DNA of 35,217 bases from Bradyrhizobium sp. (GCA_004799435.1 SSMV01000012.1:1-35217), one strand, 5' to 3'; positions 15,770 through 24,440 are shown, numbered from the stretch's first letter. The notes: generated by a model from the letters alone, not told the origin. Numbers and translations: made by a program.

Positions 15770-16489
15770 GTGAATACCTTTGCGCAACCCCAAAGCATTC
15801 TGCGCCGGTCGCTTCACCTCGAAGTTGTCCAAAGCCTTCGCGAGTTGATTCTCACCGGCGAATTCGAGCCGCGATCGCGGGTGAACGAAGTCGCCCTATG
15901 CGAGCGCTTTGGCATTTCCCGAACGCCGTTGCGCGAGGCGATCAAACTCCTGGCGGCCGAAGGACTCCTCGAACTGCGCCCCAATCGCGGCGCGCGCGTG
16001 GCCGCATTGTCCGAGGTGGAGGTTGCCGAAATCCTCCAGGTCATCGGCCCTCTGGAAGCGGCGGGCGCGGAACTTGCCTGCGGGCGGATCACCGAAGGCG
16101 AACTCGCCGCGATCGAAACTGCGCATCTCGACATGGTCGACGCCTGGAAAGCGAAAGACTACGACCGGTATTTCGCTCGCAACCGACAGATCCACGATGC
16201 GATCATGGCCGCCTCCGGCAATGGCGCGCTGCAATCGGTCTACCGGAGTCTCTCCGGTCGGGTCCAGCGGGCGCGTTTTTCCGCTCATAAGACCGACGAG
16301 CAATGGGCGCGGGCGATCGACGATCATAATCTCATGATCATCTTGCTGCGCCGCAGGGATGCGACCGCGCTCGCGCAATTGATGCGCGACCATATCAAGA
16401 GCAAGCGGATCATTATTTCAGCCGCCTATAGCGCCCCGGACGCCGCGAAGCGCGGCTCAGGGCGCCTTCGCGGCGCCGCTCCGTCGTGA
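15770..16489 (+). CDS. GntR-family transcriptional regulator (FCD type)
   Basis: A 239-residue regulator. The winged helix-turn-helix is at about residues 15-75 (VNEVALCERFGISRTPLREA, then GLLELRPNRGARVAAL). The C-terminal FCD ligand-binding domain includes FARNRQIHDAIMAASGN and a late RDHI segment that would hold metal-binding His residues. The start is the GTG at 15770 with GGAGA nine bases upstream. It is divergent from the aminotransferase gene and directly upstream of the amidase gene (19 bp), so it most likely senses an intermediate of the ring-degradation pathway and controls all three promoters with similar palindromes. Confidence 0.88.
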   Translation: MNTFAQPQSILRRSLHLEVVQSLRELILTGEFEPRSRVNEVALCERFGISRTPLREAIKLLAAEGLLELRPNRGARVAALSEVEVAEILQVIGPLEAAGAELACGRITEGELAAIETAHLDMVDAWKAKDYDRYFARNRQIHDAIMAASGNGALQSVYRSLSGRVQRARFSAHKTDEQWARAIDDHNLMIILLRRRDATALAQLMRDHIKSKRIIISAAYSAPDAAKRGSGRLRGAAPS

Positions 16490-16508
16490 CGGCGGAAAGG
16501 CGCCAGCT

Positions 16509-17867
16509 ATAAGCGAGCTTCACACCCTCGACGCCCATGACCTCGTCGCGCTGTTTCGCGCGCGTCGCGCCACGCCCGTCGACGTCTTCGAGGCGGCGTC
16601 AGCCCGTATCGCCGCGCTAGAGCCCCGCATTAACGCGATGACCTACATTGCCGCGACGGGTCGGGTCGAAGCCGAGGCCAGCGCGCGGCGCTGGCGGGAG
16701 GGCGCTGCGCGCGGGCCGCTCGACGGCGTTCCCGTCACGATCAAGGACAATCTTGCAGTCGCGGGGATGCCGGCGACTTTTGGCAGTCCTGCCTATCGTT
16801 CGTTTATTCCCGTCGAGGATGAACTTCCGGTGGCGCGGATTCGGCAAGCCGGCGCGGTCGTGCTCGGCAAGACGAACCTGCCTGAATTCGCGCTCGAAGG
16901 TTATACCGACAACGCGCTGTTCGGCGCGACGGGCAATCCGCTCGACCCCGCCCTGACAACAGGCGGATCGACGGGCGGCGGCGCGGCTTCAGTCGCGGCG
17001 CTCTATGCGCCGGTCGCGCTTGGCACCGACGGGGGCGGGTCGTTGCGCCGACCGGCCGCGCATTGCGGGCTCTTCGCGTTGAAGACGTCGATCGGTCGTA
17101 TCCCCAGACGGGGCGGGCTGCCGCAACTCCTGCTCGATTTCGAGGTGGCCGGCGCGCTCACCCGCACCCTTCGCGACACCAAAACCGTCTACGAAACGAT
17201 GGCGGCGACGGTGAGCGCATCGGCGCCAATCGCGCCGCCGGAGCCGCCGCTGCCGCGACCGCCGCTGCGCATCCTCGCGGTCGAGTTCTTTGGCGACGCG
17301 CCGCTCGATCCTGAGATCGGCCGGTCGTTCCAGGCATTCATCGACCGACTCGCGACGCACGGTCACGACGTGCGAGCCGGTTCGCTTCCGCTGGACGTCG
17401 AACCCTTGGCCGAGGTCTGGCCGGAGATCGGCCGCGCGCATCTGGCGAAGCTCTTCGCGGAACGTCCCGAAATTGGCGCCGCCGCCTCGCCCAAATACCG
17501 GGCGATGGCGGAAGAGGGCGCGCGCCTTCCAGCGACGCGCATGCTCGCCATTCTTGAACGCGTCGCCGTTCTGCGCGAGCAAGCGGCCCGCATGTATCAA
17601 GAGATCGATATCGTCGTCACGCCGTCGATTGCGGCTTTGGCCTGGCCGAAGACCCAAAGCCACCCCACTCAGATCAACGATCAGCCGGTCGGCCCGCGCG
17701 GACATGCCGTCTACACCGGCTGGGTCAACGCAGCCGGGCTGCCCGCCCTCGCGTGGCCAACCAATCCCGCGTCGGACGGCCGAACGATCGGGGTGCAGCT
17801 CGTCGCGGCATCTGGCGCCGACCGACTGCTGCTCGATTTCGAAGGGCGCTTGACGGCGAAGGATTGA
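16509..17867 (+). CDS. Amidase-signature family amidase, apparent ATA start
   Basis: The amidase-signature Ser-Ser-Lys triad is complete: Lys79 in VTIKDN, Ser154 in TTGGSTGGG and Ser178 in GTDGGGSLRRPA, with the 24-residue Ser-Ser spacing usual in the family. The first in-frame ATG is at 16638, but that would delete a typical N-terminus, ELHTLDAHDLVALFRAR, encoded from 16515. The only start-like codon at the proper place is ATA at 16509, eight bases after GGAAAGG. This gives 452 residues, a normal length. The substrate is probably a linear amide or ureide; in barbiturate and cyanurate pathways the ring opener is followed by an amidase of this family. It follows the GntR gene by 19 bp and precedes the AllA gene by 101 bp. 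Confidence 0.85.
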   Translation: MSELHTLDAHDLVALFRARRATPVDVFEAASARIAALEPRINAMTYIAATGRVEAEASARRWREGAARGPLDGVPVTIKDNLAVAGMPATFGSPAYRSFIPVEDELPVARIRQAGAVVLGKTNLPEFALEGYTDNALFGATGNPLDPALTTGGSTGGGAASVAALYAPVALGTDGGGSLRRPAAHCGLFALKTSIGRIPRRGGLPQLLLDFEVAGALTRTLRDTKTVYETMAATVSASAPIAPPEPPLPRPPLRILAVEFFGDAPLDPEIGRSFQAFIDRLATHGHDVRAGSLPLDVEPLAEVWPEIGRAHLAKLFAERPEIGAAASPKYRAMAEEGARLPATRMLAILERVAVLREQAARMYQEIDIVVTPSIAALAWPKTQSHPTQINDQPVGPRGHAVYTGWVNAAGLPALAWPTNPASDGRTIGVQLVAASGADRLLLDFEGRLTAKD

Positions 17868-17968
17868 GCAACGTGCAACGCCGGAGGCGTTCGCCATCAA
17901 TTCATCTCGGGCGCGGCGACAGGATCGTCAGCGCTTTCCGACCCATGATTTAAGGAGCCGCGCGCATC

Positions 17969-18445
17969 ATGAGGACTTTGACGTTACAGCCGATCACGGA
18001 AGCGGCGTTCGCGCCATTCGGCCATCTGTTGCGCGTGCCGGCCGTCGGGCTGCCGCGGCTCGACCTGATCGAGGACATGCAGAACCTGCGGCCGTCGGCG
18101 CGTCTGCGCCTGAGCCTGTCTTCGATCGCCGCGACCCAATTGCCCGTCACGATAGAGCAGATGGAGCGCCACGTTGCCTCTTCCCAGGCCTTCCTGCCGC
18201 TGGCGTGCGAAGGTTATCTCGTCGTCGTGGCGCCCCACGGACTTGAGGGAAAACCCGACCTGGAAGGCTTGCGCGCCTTCAGCGTTCCCGGAGACTGTTG
18301 CATCAACTATCGGGCGGACACCTGGCATCGTCCATTCACGGCCCTGCACGGACCAGCGCGCTTCGCCGTACTGACTTTCGTTGCGGGCGCTCCAGAAGAC
18401 GATCAGTTCGTGCCTCTGCCCGAGCCTGTTCGGATCGTGGCGTAG
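17969..18445 (+). CDS. allA: Ureidoglycolate lyase family protein (AllA type)
   Basis: A 158-residue protein of the AllA family, which splits ureidoglycolate into glyoxylate and urea at the end of allantoin degradation. Matching landmarks are LQPITEAAFAPFGHLL at the start, LPVTIEQMERHVASSQAFLP in the middle, and GLRAFSVPGDCCINYRADTW followed by HRP, the region that forms the active-site barrel. Length is normal. AAGGAG precedes the ATG by 11 bases. It is the last gene of the GntR-amidase-allA unit. No allantoinase, allantoicase or urate oxidase gene is in the window, so the ureido acid may come from a different ring. A short hairpin (17877-17891) lies in the spacer to the amidase gene. Confidence 0.85.
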   Translation: MRTLTLQPITEAAFAPFGHLLRVPAVGLPRLDLIEDMQNLRPSARLRLSLSSIAATQLPVTIEQMERHVASSQAFLPLACEGYLVVVAPHGLEGKPDLEGLRAFSVPGDCCINYRADTWHRPFTALHGPARFAVLTFVAGAPEDDQFVPLPEPVRIVA

Positions 18446-18499
18446 GATCGCTTGCGAAGGCTGGTTGCGCGGCGGCTCCGGGCTCGGTCGGCCCGCTCG

Positions 18500-19702
18500 C
18501 TAGTCGACGATCGCCTGATAGGCCAGCGCGCGAAGTTCGAGCTCGGGCGAGTCGAAGCTCAACATCGATTGCGTCATGAAGAGGCCGACGACCTGCTCAA
18601 CGGGATCGACCCAGTAGTGTGTCTTCGCGGCGCCCGACCAGCCAAATTCGCCGACCGATCCCGGCGCGCCCGTCTGCGCAACATCGAGCGCGACGCGGGA
18701 GCCGAGTCCAAAACCATAGCCGGGGATGAGCATGCCGCCGATCTCGAGCGGCAGGAGCTCGGGCGGCAGCACGTTTGCGTGCATGAATTCGACCGTCTTT
18801 CGGCCGAGGATCCGGGCGCCGTCGAGCTGGCCGCCGTTGCCGAGCATCTGGGCAAATCGAAAACAGTCGTTCGTCGTGCTAAACAGACCGTGGCCGCCGC
18901 GTTGGAATGTCGCCGGCATGTCGACGGGATAGGTCGCGGAGACGTCGCGCCGTTCGTTGACGCCCTCCTCCCATTGCTGGCGGCAGCTCACGACCGCATC
19001 AGGGGTTACAAGCAGGTCCGGCCGTCCATAGATCGCAGCGAGCCGGTCGCGCTTGTTTTCCGGCGCCTCGAAGGCGGTGTCGACCATCATGAGCGGCTCG
19101 AAAATGCGCTCTTTGAGGAAGTCCGCCAGACTACGCCGCGAGATCACCTCGATCAGGCGCGCCGCGACGTCTATGCCGACGCTGTAGAACCAGCGAGACC
19201 CCGGATGGCAAATGAGCGGAAATCGCGCCAAATCCGCGATCGCGTCGGCGAGCGACACCTTGGGGTCCCAAAGCTTCGCCCTCGCGTATTGGCGGCAGAC
19301 CGGGGAATCATCGACGAAATTATAGGCAAGGCCGCTCGTGTGCGCCAAAACATCCCGCACGGTCATTGGCTGCTTGGGGTTTGACAGCGGCCCGTCGGGT
19401 TCGCGGACTTTCGCGCGAGCGAAAGCCGGCAGGTAATTTGCGATCGGATCGGTGAGATGAAACTTGCCTTCCTCGAACAGCGTCATCAAGGCCGTGCAGA
19501 TAATCGGCTTTGTCATCGAATAGAGACGGCAGATTGTGTCTTCCGTCATCGGCAAACCGGCCTCAGTGTCGCGGAAGCCGTATTGTCCCCGATGGACGAT
19601 TTCGCCGCGCCGGGCGACGACGGTGCATATCCCGGCATAGACGCCGCGATCCACATAGGCCTGCATCGCCGGGTCGATCCGCGCCAGGCGCTCGGCGCTC
19701 AT
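18500..19702 (-). CDS. Beta-lactamase-fold serine hydrolase (class C-related, COG1680)
   Basis: A 400-residue serine hydrolase with SMTK (Ser62, Lys65), a Tyr at 173 in RWFYSVGID, HTSGL near 121, and WSGA in place of the KTG box. There is no signal peptide, so it is probably cytoplasmic, which argues for an esterase, lactonase or amide hydrolase rather than a true beta-lactamase. It lies 91 bp downstream of a GntR regulator gene in the same direction and convergent with allA. It could therefore belong to the sugar locus to the right, for example hydrolysing an ester or lactone of the substrate. The substrate is not inferable from sequence. Confidence 0.8.
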   Translation of the reverse strand: MSAERLARIDPAMQAYVDRGVYAGICTVVARRGEIVHRGQYGFRDTEAGLPMTEDTICRLYSMTKPIICTALMTLFEEGKFHLTDPIANYLPAFARAKVREPDGPLSNPKQPMTVRDVLAHTSGLAYNFVDDSPVCRQYARAKLWDPKVSLADAIADLARFPLICHPGSRWFYSVGIDVAARLIEVISRRSLADFLKERIFEPLMMVDTAFEAPENKRDRLAAIYGRPDLLVTPDAVVSCRQQWEEGVNERRDVSATYPVDMPATFQRGGHGLFSTTNDCFRFAQMLGNGGQLDGARILGRKTVEFMHANVLPPELLPLEIGGMLIPGYGFGLGSRVALDVAQTGAPGSVGEFGWSGAAKTHYWVDPVEQVVGLFMTQSMLSFDSPELELRALAYQAIVD

Positions 19703-19793
19703 TCCGCTGCGATCATCGCCTCGCCGCTTTCAAACTCTCCGGATGCTTGCCGCCGTTGCAATCGCGTGTCTCAGCGTTCGGCCAGATCGTCGC

Positions 19794-20561
19794 TTAACGA
19801 TCGTCGAGGCCGCGCGAAAATTCGCGCAGAACCGCGTTGAGGTGGCTCCGCATTTTGCGGCGGGCGGTCGCGCCGTCGCGTGCGGCGATCGCGTCGTAGA
19901 TCGCCCGGTGCTCTTTCATCGTTTTGGCCGGACGGTCGGGACCGATGAGTAATTCTTCGAACTTGCCGAAGAGCGGCTTCGATCGGTAGGCCCATAAGGC
20001 GCCGACAATCACCGCGAAGGCGGCGTTGCCGCTAGCGCGAGCAATCTCGACGTGGAATTGCATGTCGCCGTCACGGTACTTCGGCGAGGCGGCGGATTCG
20101 GCGCTGGCCTGCACGGTCATGGCCTGGCGCATACGCGCCAGGTTCGCGTCGCCGCGGGCGGAAGCGGCGAGTTCCGCGGTCCACGGCTCGACGTGAAGCC
20201 GCGCCTGCATGAGCTGGATGGGACCGATATCCGCGTCGTCGATGTCGGCGACATGACCGCTCTCGGTCGGGCGCGGCATGGCTTCGAGGATCTGCGCGCC
20301 GCGCCCGACCCGTATCGAGACCTTGCCCGCTTCCTCGAGCGCGATCAGCGCCTCGCGCACCGTGGTGCGGCTCACGCCAAGCTGCTGGGCGAGGTCGCGC
20401 TCGGCGGGCAACAGCGTGCCGATCGGGAAGACGCCCTGCTCAATTTTTTCGCCAAGCAACACGACAATTTGACGATAGAGCCGAACCGGCTCAACCTGCG
20501 GCAGCGCCGGCGCTGCGGCGCGTTCGGCTGACGCGGACCCTGATCCGTTCCGCTTTTCCAT
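19794..20561 (-). CDS. GntR-family transcriptional regulator (FadR/FCD type)
   Basis: A 255-residue regulator. The winged helix-turn-helix lies at about residues 28-95 (LLPAERDLAQQLGVSRTTVR, EEAGKVSIRVGRG), followed by an FCD effector domain with MQFHVEIARASGNAAFAVIV and a C-terminal EHRAIYDAIAARDGATARRK. An Ala/Pro-rich tail of about 25 residues precedes the DNA-binding domain. It is divergent from the sugar-catabolic genes starting at 20728 and shares their control region, which holds good inverted repeats. It probably represses those genes and its own unit until a sugar-acid effector binds. Confidence 0.88.
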   Translation of the reverse strand: MEKRNGSGSASAERAAAPALPQVEPVRLYRQIVVLLGEKIEQGVFPIGTLLPAERDLAQQLGVSRTTVREALIALEEAGKVSIRVGRGAQILEAMPRPTESGHVADIDDADIGPIQLMQARLHVEPWTAELAASARGDANLARMRQAMTVQASAESAASPKYRDGDMQFHVEIARASGNAAFAVIVGALWAYRSKPLFGKFEELLIGPDRPAKTMKEHRAIYDAIAARDGATARRKMRSHLNAVLREFSRGLDDR

Positions 20562-20628
20562 GTCGATTCAAACCTTTGCGGGCGCAGACCGTGGGAATCG
20601 CGTCTCGTCTTTGGCCACAATAGCGCCG

Positions 20629-20685
20629 TTGACAGCTCTTGCAAACCGGCCTAGTGGTCTTATCAACCAGTGGCTGGACCACTGG
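20629..20685 (+). promoter_or_regulatory. Promoter and operator for the sugar-acid operon
   Basis: TTGACA (20629-20634) is followed after 17 bp by TAGTGG. Overlapping and just after it are TGGT-N7-ACCA (20655-20669) and the perfect inverted repeat CCAGTGG-N5-CCACTGG (20667-20685). TGGT/ACCA half-sites are typical of FadR-like GntR repressors, so the divergent GntR protein is the likely ligand. Confidence 0.55.
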
Positions 20686-20727
20686 ACCTCTCTGTCGCCC
20701 CTCGGCGTTGGACATCGGGAGAACGTT

Positions 20728-21606
20728 ATGGAGGCTGCCGACCGCAAGCTTCGCATTCGCCTCCTGACAATTGCGGTCGAGGAGGACCTGTTCAAGGTGG
20801 TGCGGCGGGGCGCGGCGGACGCGGCGAACGCATTGGGCGTCGAGGCCGAACTGGACGGGACGCCCGATGTCTCCGCGCAGGCGGTCATCGCGCTGGCCCG
20901 CAAGGCGCTGGACGAAGGCGTCGACGGCCTTGCGCTCAACATATCCGAGTCGCGGGTATTCGCGCCCGTCATTGCCGAAGCGAAGGCTAGAGGCGTTCCT
21001 TGCGTCGCGTTCAACATCGACGCCGACAAGGGCGCAAGCGGCAATCTGAGCCGCATCGTCCAGGATTTCGCGCAGGCCGGGCGCGTGCTCGGCGATCGCG
21101 TCGTCTCCCGCATTCCTCGCGGCGCGAAGGTGCTGGTGACTGTGCATGACGATGGCGTCTCTGCGCTCGAAGAGCGTTTCGCAGCCGTTTGCGAGCCGCT
21201 GAAAGCGCATGGCGCGGATATCGCGCGTCTGCGCGTCGGACTGAACCCGGATCGGGGCGCATCGGTGATTCTGGAAGCTCTCGCCGCGCGTCCGGCGTCG
21301 GCGATTGTCGGCACCGGCCAGGCCGACACGGAGGCTGCGGGAATCGCCGCCAGGACGCTCGCCCCGAAGGCGCCTTATGTCGCGGGCTTCGACCTCTCGC
21401 CTGGTATCACGACCCTCATCGCCGACGGTCACATCGACGCGACGATCGATCAGCAGCCCTATCTGCAAGGCTTCTATCCCGTTGTGCAGTTGACGCTGTT
21501 CCTGCGCTTCGGGCTCGCGCCCTCTTCGATCGACGCCGGCGCCGCGCTGATCGATCGCGCCAATCTGGAGTCGATCCAACAATTGAGTCGTCAACATATT
21601 CGCTGA
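20728..21606 (+). CDS. Binding-protein-like (Peripla_BP_4) protein lacking a signal peptide
   Basis: A 292-residue protein with the fold of ribose-type binding proteins: RKLRIRLLTIAVEEDLFKVV, then ALDEGVDGLALNISESRVFA, VPCVAFNIDAD, and a C-terminal GHIDATIDQQPYLQGFYPVV that is a hallmark of sugar ABC binding proteins. The ATG at 20728 has GGGAG seven bases upstream and starts almost directly at the first beta-strand, with no export signal. The open frame upstream (from 20560) carries no signal either and overlaps the operator. It therefore seems to be cytoplasmic, perhaps a sugar sensor or carrier. A separate exported binding protein is encoded at 24567. First gene of the rightward sugar operon. 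Confidence 0.75.
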   Translation: MEAADRKLRIRLLTIAVEEDLFKVVRRGAADAANALGVEAELDGTPDVSAQAVIALARKALDEGVDGLALNISESRVFAPVIAEAKARGVPCVAFNIDADKGASGNLSRIVQDFAQAGRVLGDRVVSRIPRGAKVLVTVHDDGVSALEERFAAVCEPLKAHGADIARLRVGLNPDRGASVILEALAARPASAIVGTGQADTEAAGIAARTLAPKAPYVAGFDLSPGITTLIADGHIDATIDQQPYLQGFYPVVQLTLFLRFGLAPSSIDAGAALIDRANLESIQQLSRQHIR

Positions 21607-21630
21607 AACATTTCGTAACGAGTCAAACTT

Positions 21631-22746
21631 ATGAAGATCAAGTCGATCGAACCCTTCATTGTCCACGCGCCGCTTAACGTGGATTCGATCTCCGATTCGA
21701 CGAACACGATCACCCATTGGGGCATCGTCGGCGCGAGGATCGTGACCGAGGACGGCCTCGAAGGTTACGGCTACACCGGCACGCATGCGCATCTGGCCAC
21801 CGACCGGCTCGTTGCGCGCTGCATTTCCGACAGCTACGCCCCGCTGCTGATTGGCGAGGACGCGCAGGACGGCGACCGGCTCTGGCGCAAGCTTCTTTCC
21901 TATCCGCCGGTGCGCTGGGTGGGCCGCGCCGGCATCACCACCATCGCGGCGGGCGCGATTGACATCGCGCTGTGGGATTTGCGCGCCAAAGCCGCGAAGG
22001 TCCCGCTGTGGAAACTGCTCGGCGGCGCGACGGTCGATCGGTTGGAAGCTTACAATACCGACATCGGTTGGCTCTCGACGCCGCTGGCGAGGATGATCGA
22101 TTCCTGCAAGGCCGCCGTAGAGGTCGATGGCTTCCGGCGCTTAAAGCTCAAAGTCGGGCATAGCGATCCAACGATCGACATCGAGCGCGTCGCGGCGGTC
22201 CGCAAGGCTGTCGGGCCCGGCGTAACGATTGCAATCGATGGCAACGGCAAATGGGATCTTCCCACCTGCATGCGCTTCTGCGCGCGGGCGGAGCCGCTGG
22301 ATCTGTTCTGGTTCGAAGAACCGATGTGGTTCGACGACATCCGTGGACACGCCGAACTGGCGAACTCAACCTCCATTCCGATTGCGCTCGGCGAGCAGCT
22401 CTACAGCTTGCATGCCTTCAACGCCTTCATGGACGCCGGCGCCGTGCACTATGTTCAACCCGACGTGACGCGCCTGGCCGGAATCACCGAATATATCCAG
22501 GTCGCCCACGCTGCGCATGGTCGCGGGCTGCCTGTGACCGCTCATGTCGGCGACATGGGGCAAGTGCATGTGCATTTGTCGTTCTGGCATCCGGCGACGA
22601 CGATGCTCGAATACATCCCCTGGATCAAAGATTGTTTCGAGGAGCCGATCCGGGTTCGGGACGGCGCTTATCAGCGACCCGAAGCGCCGGGCGCTGGCAC
22701 AACGCTCACCAGACAAGCCATCGCAGCGCATTCCAGGCCCCTATAG
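21631..22746 (+). CDS. Enolase-superfamily sugar acid dehydratase (mandelate racemase subgroup)
   Basis: A 371-residue enzyme with all mandelate-racemase subgroup catalytic residues: Lys172 and Lys174 in LKLKVG, metal ligands Asp203 (AIDGNG), Glu229 (FEEPMW) and Glu255 (ALGEQLY), and the Asp278-His305 dyad ([18 protein letters not shown]). This set is typical of acid-sugar dehydratases, which remove water from an aldonate to give a 2-keto-3-deoxy acid. It lies 24 bp after the binding-protein-like gene. With the SDR and lactonase genes that follow it makes up a non-phosphorylated oxidation route (sugar to lactone to aldonate to keto-deoxy acid). The particular sugar is not identified. Confidence 0.88.
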   Translation: MKIKSIEPFIVHAPLNVDSISDSTNTITHWGIVGARIVTEDGLEGYGYTGTHAHLATDRLVARCISDSYAPLLIGEDAQDGDRLWRKLLSYPPVRWVGRAGITTIAAGAIDIALWDLRAKAAKVPLWKLLGGATVDRLEAYNTDIGWLSTPLARMIDSCKAAVEVDGFRRLKLKVGHSDPTIDIERVAAVRKAVGPGVTIAIDGNGKWDLPTCMRFCARAEPLDLFWFEEPMWFDDIRGHAELANSTSIPIALGEQLYSLHAFNAFMDAGAVHYVQPDVTRLAGITEYIQVAHAAHGRGLPVTAHVGDMGQVHVHLSFWHPATTMLEYIPWIKDCFEEPIRVRDGAYQRPEAPGAGTTLTRQAIAAHSRPL

Positions 22747-22780
22747 CTGACGCGTCAAAACCAACCGACGAAGAGACGAC

Positions 22781-23581
22781 ATGATGCGACCGCCGCTCGA
22801 ACGTGAATTCGCTGGAAAGACCGCCTTCGTGTTGGGCGGCAGCTCAGGCATCGGCCGGGCCTCGGCAGAGCTATTCGCCGAACGCGGCGCGAGTGTCGTG
22901 GTCGTCGGCCACACGGATGACGCCTATGACGTCGCCCGCAAGATATCGGACAATGGCGGCAAGGCGCTCGGCCTCGTCGGCGACGCCAGCAAAGGCGACT
23001 TCGTCCGCGAAGCGATCGAACGCACGATCGCCGCATTCGAATCGCTCGACATTATGTTGTGTTCGGCGGCGATTCATCCGCTCGGCGACGTGGTCGAAAC
23101 CGACGAGGCGACCTGGGACCGCACCTTCGAGGTCAACGTCAAGTCGATGTATCTGTGCTGCCACTATGGCGTGCCGCATATGATCAAGCGGGGCGGCGGT
23201 TCGATTATCACGCTGTCCTCGGTGCAGGCGACGTCCAATACGCCCAATGTCTGCGCCTATGCCGCGACCAAGGGCGCGATCCTCACCTTCACCCACACGC
23301 TCGCCGTCGACCTGGCGAAATATAACATCCGCGCCAACACAATCTGTCCCGGCTCGATTATCACGCCGATGCAGGAACATTTCGCCAAGCTCAACGGCGC
23401 CGGCCGCAGCGTCGAAGAGATGTATGCGATCTTCGCTCGACCTGTGCCGCTGCAACGCCTCGGCCACGCCTGGGAGATCGCCGAACTCGCGGCGTTTCTC
23501 GCCAGCCCGCGCTCGGGGTTCTGCACCGGATCTCAATTTACGGCGGACGGCGGCCTGCTCGCCGGCCTGCGCATTTTCTGA
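22781..23581 (+). CDS. Short-chain dehydrogenase/reductase, probable sugar dehydrogenase
   Basis: A 266-residue classical SDR. The nucleotide motif GGSSGIG is at residues 19-25, Asn119 and the triad Ser147, Tyr160, Lys164 are all present, and the C-terminus FTADGGLLAG is typical. It would oxidise a sugar to the lactone, using NAD or NADP. The start is given as the first of two adjacent ATGs (22781, 22784). It lies between the dehydratase and lactonase genes, 34 and 25 bp from them, which supports the pathway role. Confidence 0.87.
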   Translation: MMRPPLEREFAGKTAFVLGGSSGIGRASAELFAERGASVVVVGHTDDAYDVARKISDNGGKALGLVGDASKGDFVREAIERTIAAFESLDIMLCSAAIHPLGDVVETDEATWDRTFEVNVKSMYLCCHYGVPHMIKRGGGSIITLSSVQATSNTPNVCAYAATKGAILTFTHTLAVDLAKYNIRANTICPGSIITPMQEHFAKLNGAGRSVEEMYAIFARPVPLQRLGHAWEIAELAAFLASPRSGFCTGSQFTADGGLLAGLRIF

Positions 23582-23606
23582 CCAGGCGACGGAAAGGCGG
23601 AACCCT

Positions 23607-24440
23607 ATGCATCGAATCGATTGCCATATGCACCATTGGACGCTCGCGTTGGAGCGCTACTACGGGCTGTGGATGACGCCGGCGCTGAAGAGCCTTTACG
23701 GCGATTTCGGCCCGCGCGACGCGGCGCCGGTCATGACGCAAAGCGGAATCGACGGCGTCGTGCTCGTCTCGGCCGCCAATTCGATTCACGAAACCGGCTA
23801 CCTGATGGGCGTCGCCGACTCGCAGGACTATGTGCGCGGCGTCGTCGCCTGGATCGACATGCTGGCCCCAGGCGCCGCCGACGACATCCGCTATTGGTCT
23901 CGTTTTCGTAAGCTGAAAGGTTTCAGGCCCTATCTGCAGGATCTTCCGGAAGACGATTGGGTGCTGAAGCCGCAGCTCGCGCCGGCGCTCCGCGCGATGG
24001 TCGAGTCCGGATTGTCTTTCGATATCCTGATCAAGCCGCGCCATGTCGCGCACGCCGTCGAATTCGTGAGGCGCAACCCGGATCTCATGGTGGTCGTCGA
24101 CCACATGGCGAAACCCGAGATTCGCAATTCCGGTTTCGAACCCTGGCGGCGCGAGATGGAGGCGTTTCGCGCGCTCAAACACGTTCATTGCAAAATATCC
24201 GGGATCCTCACGGAGGACGGCGACGCCTGGTCGCTCGAGCGCATCCGCCCCTACGTGGACGCGGTCATCGACATTTTCGGTCCCGACCGCCTGATGTTTG
24301 GCAGCGACTGGCCGGTCGTCAATCTGGTCGCCGATTATGGCCGCTGGGTCGACGCCGTCGAAACGTTGCTGGGCGATCTCACGCGCGCCGATCAGCAGAA
24401 AATCTGGGCCGACAATGGCGAGCGCTTTTATCGGCTCTGA
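23607..24440 (+). CDS. Amidohydrolase-fold sugar lactonase (COG3618 type)
   Basis: A 277-residue TIM-barrel hydrolase of the COG3618 family, which includes L-fuconolactonase and L-rhamnonolactonase. It begins HRIDCHMHHW (metal-type His motif near residues 7-10), and shows KLKGFRPYLQDLPEDDW, VVVDHMAKPEI, HCKISGILTE and the late Asp in FGSDWPVVN. Its job here is probably to open the lactone made by the SDR, giving the aldonate for the dehydratase. The true start is ATG 23607; the frame is open upstream within the SDR gene but that part is not protein-like. Confidence 0.85.
   Translation: MHRIDCHMHHWTLALERYYGLWMTPALKSLYGDFGPRDAAPVMTQSGIDGVVLVSAANSIHETGYLMGVADSQDYVRGVVAWIDMLAPGAADDIRYWSRFRKLKGFRPYLQDLPEDDWVLKPQLAPALRAMVESGLSFDILIKPRHVAHAVEFVRRNPDLMVVVDHMAKPEIRNSGFEPWRREMEAFRALKHVHCKISGILTEDGDAWSLERIRPYVDAVIDIFGPDRLMFGSDWPVVNLVADYGRWVDAVETLLGDLTRADQQKIWADNGERFYRL

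Noticed and set aside
18500-19702. Antibiotic-resistance beta-lactamase
   Set aside because: No signal peptide and WSGA in place of the KTG box; the context is catabolic, so a general serine hydrolase is the safer call.
20491-21792. Leftward 433-codon open frame opposite the binding-protein-like gene
   Set aside because: Shadow: it spans the operator region and the start of the dehydratase gene and has no domain-like sequence.
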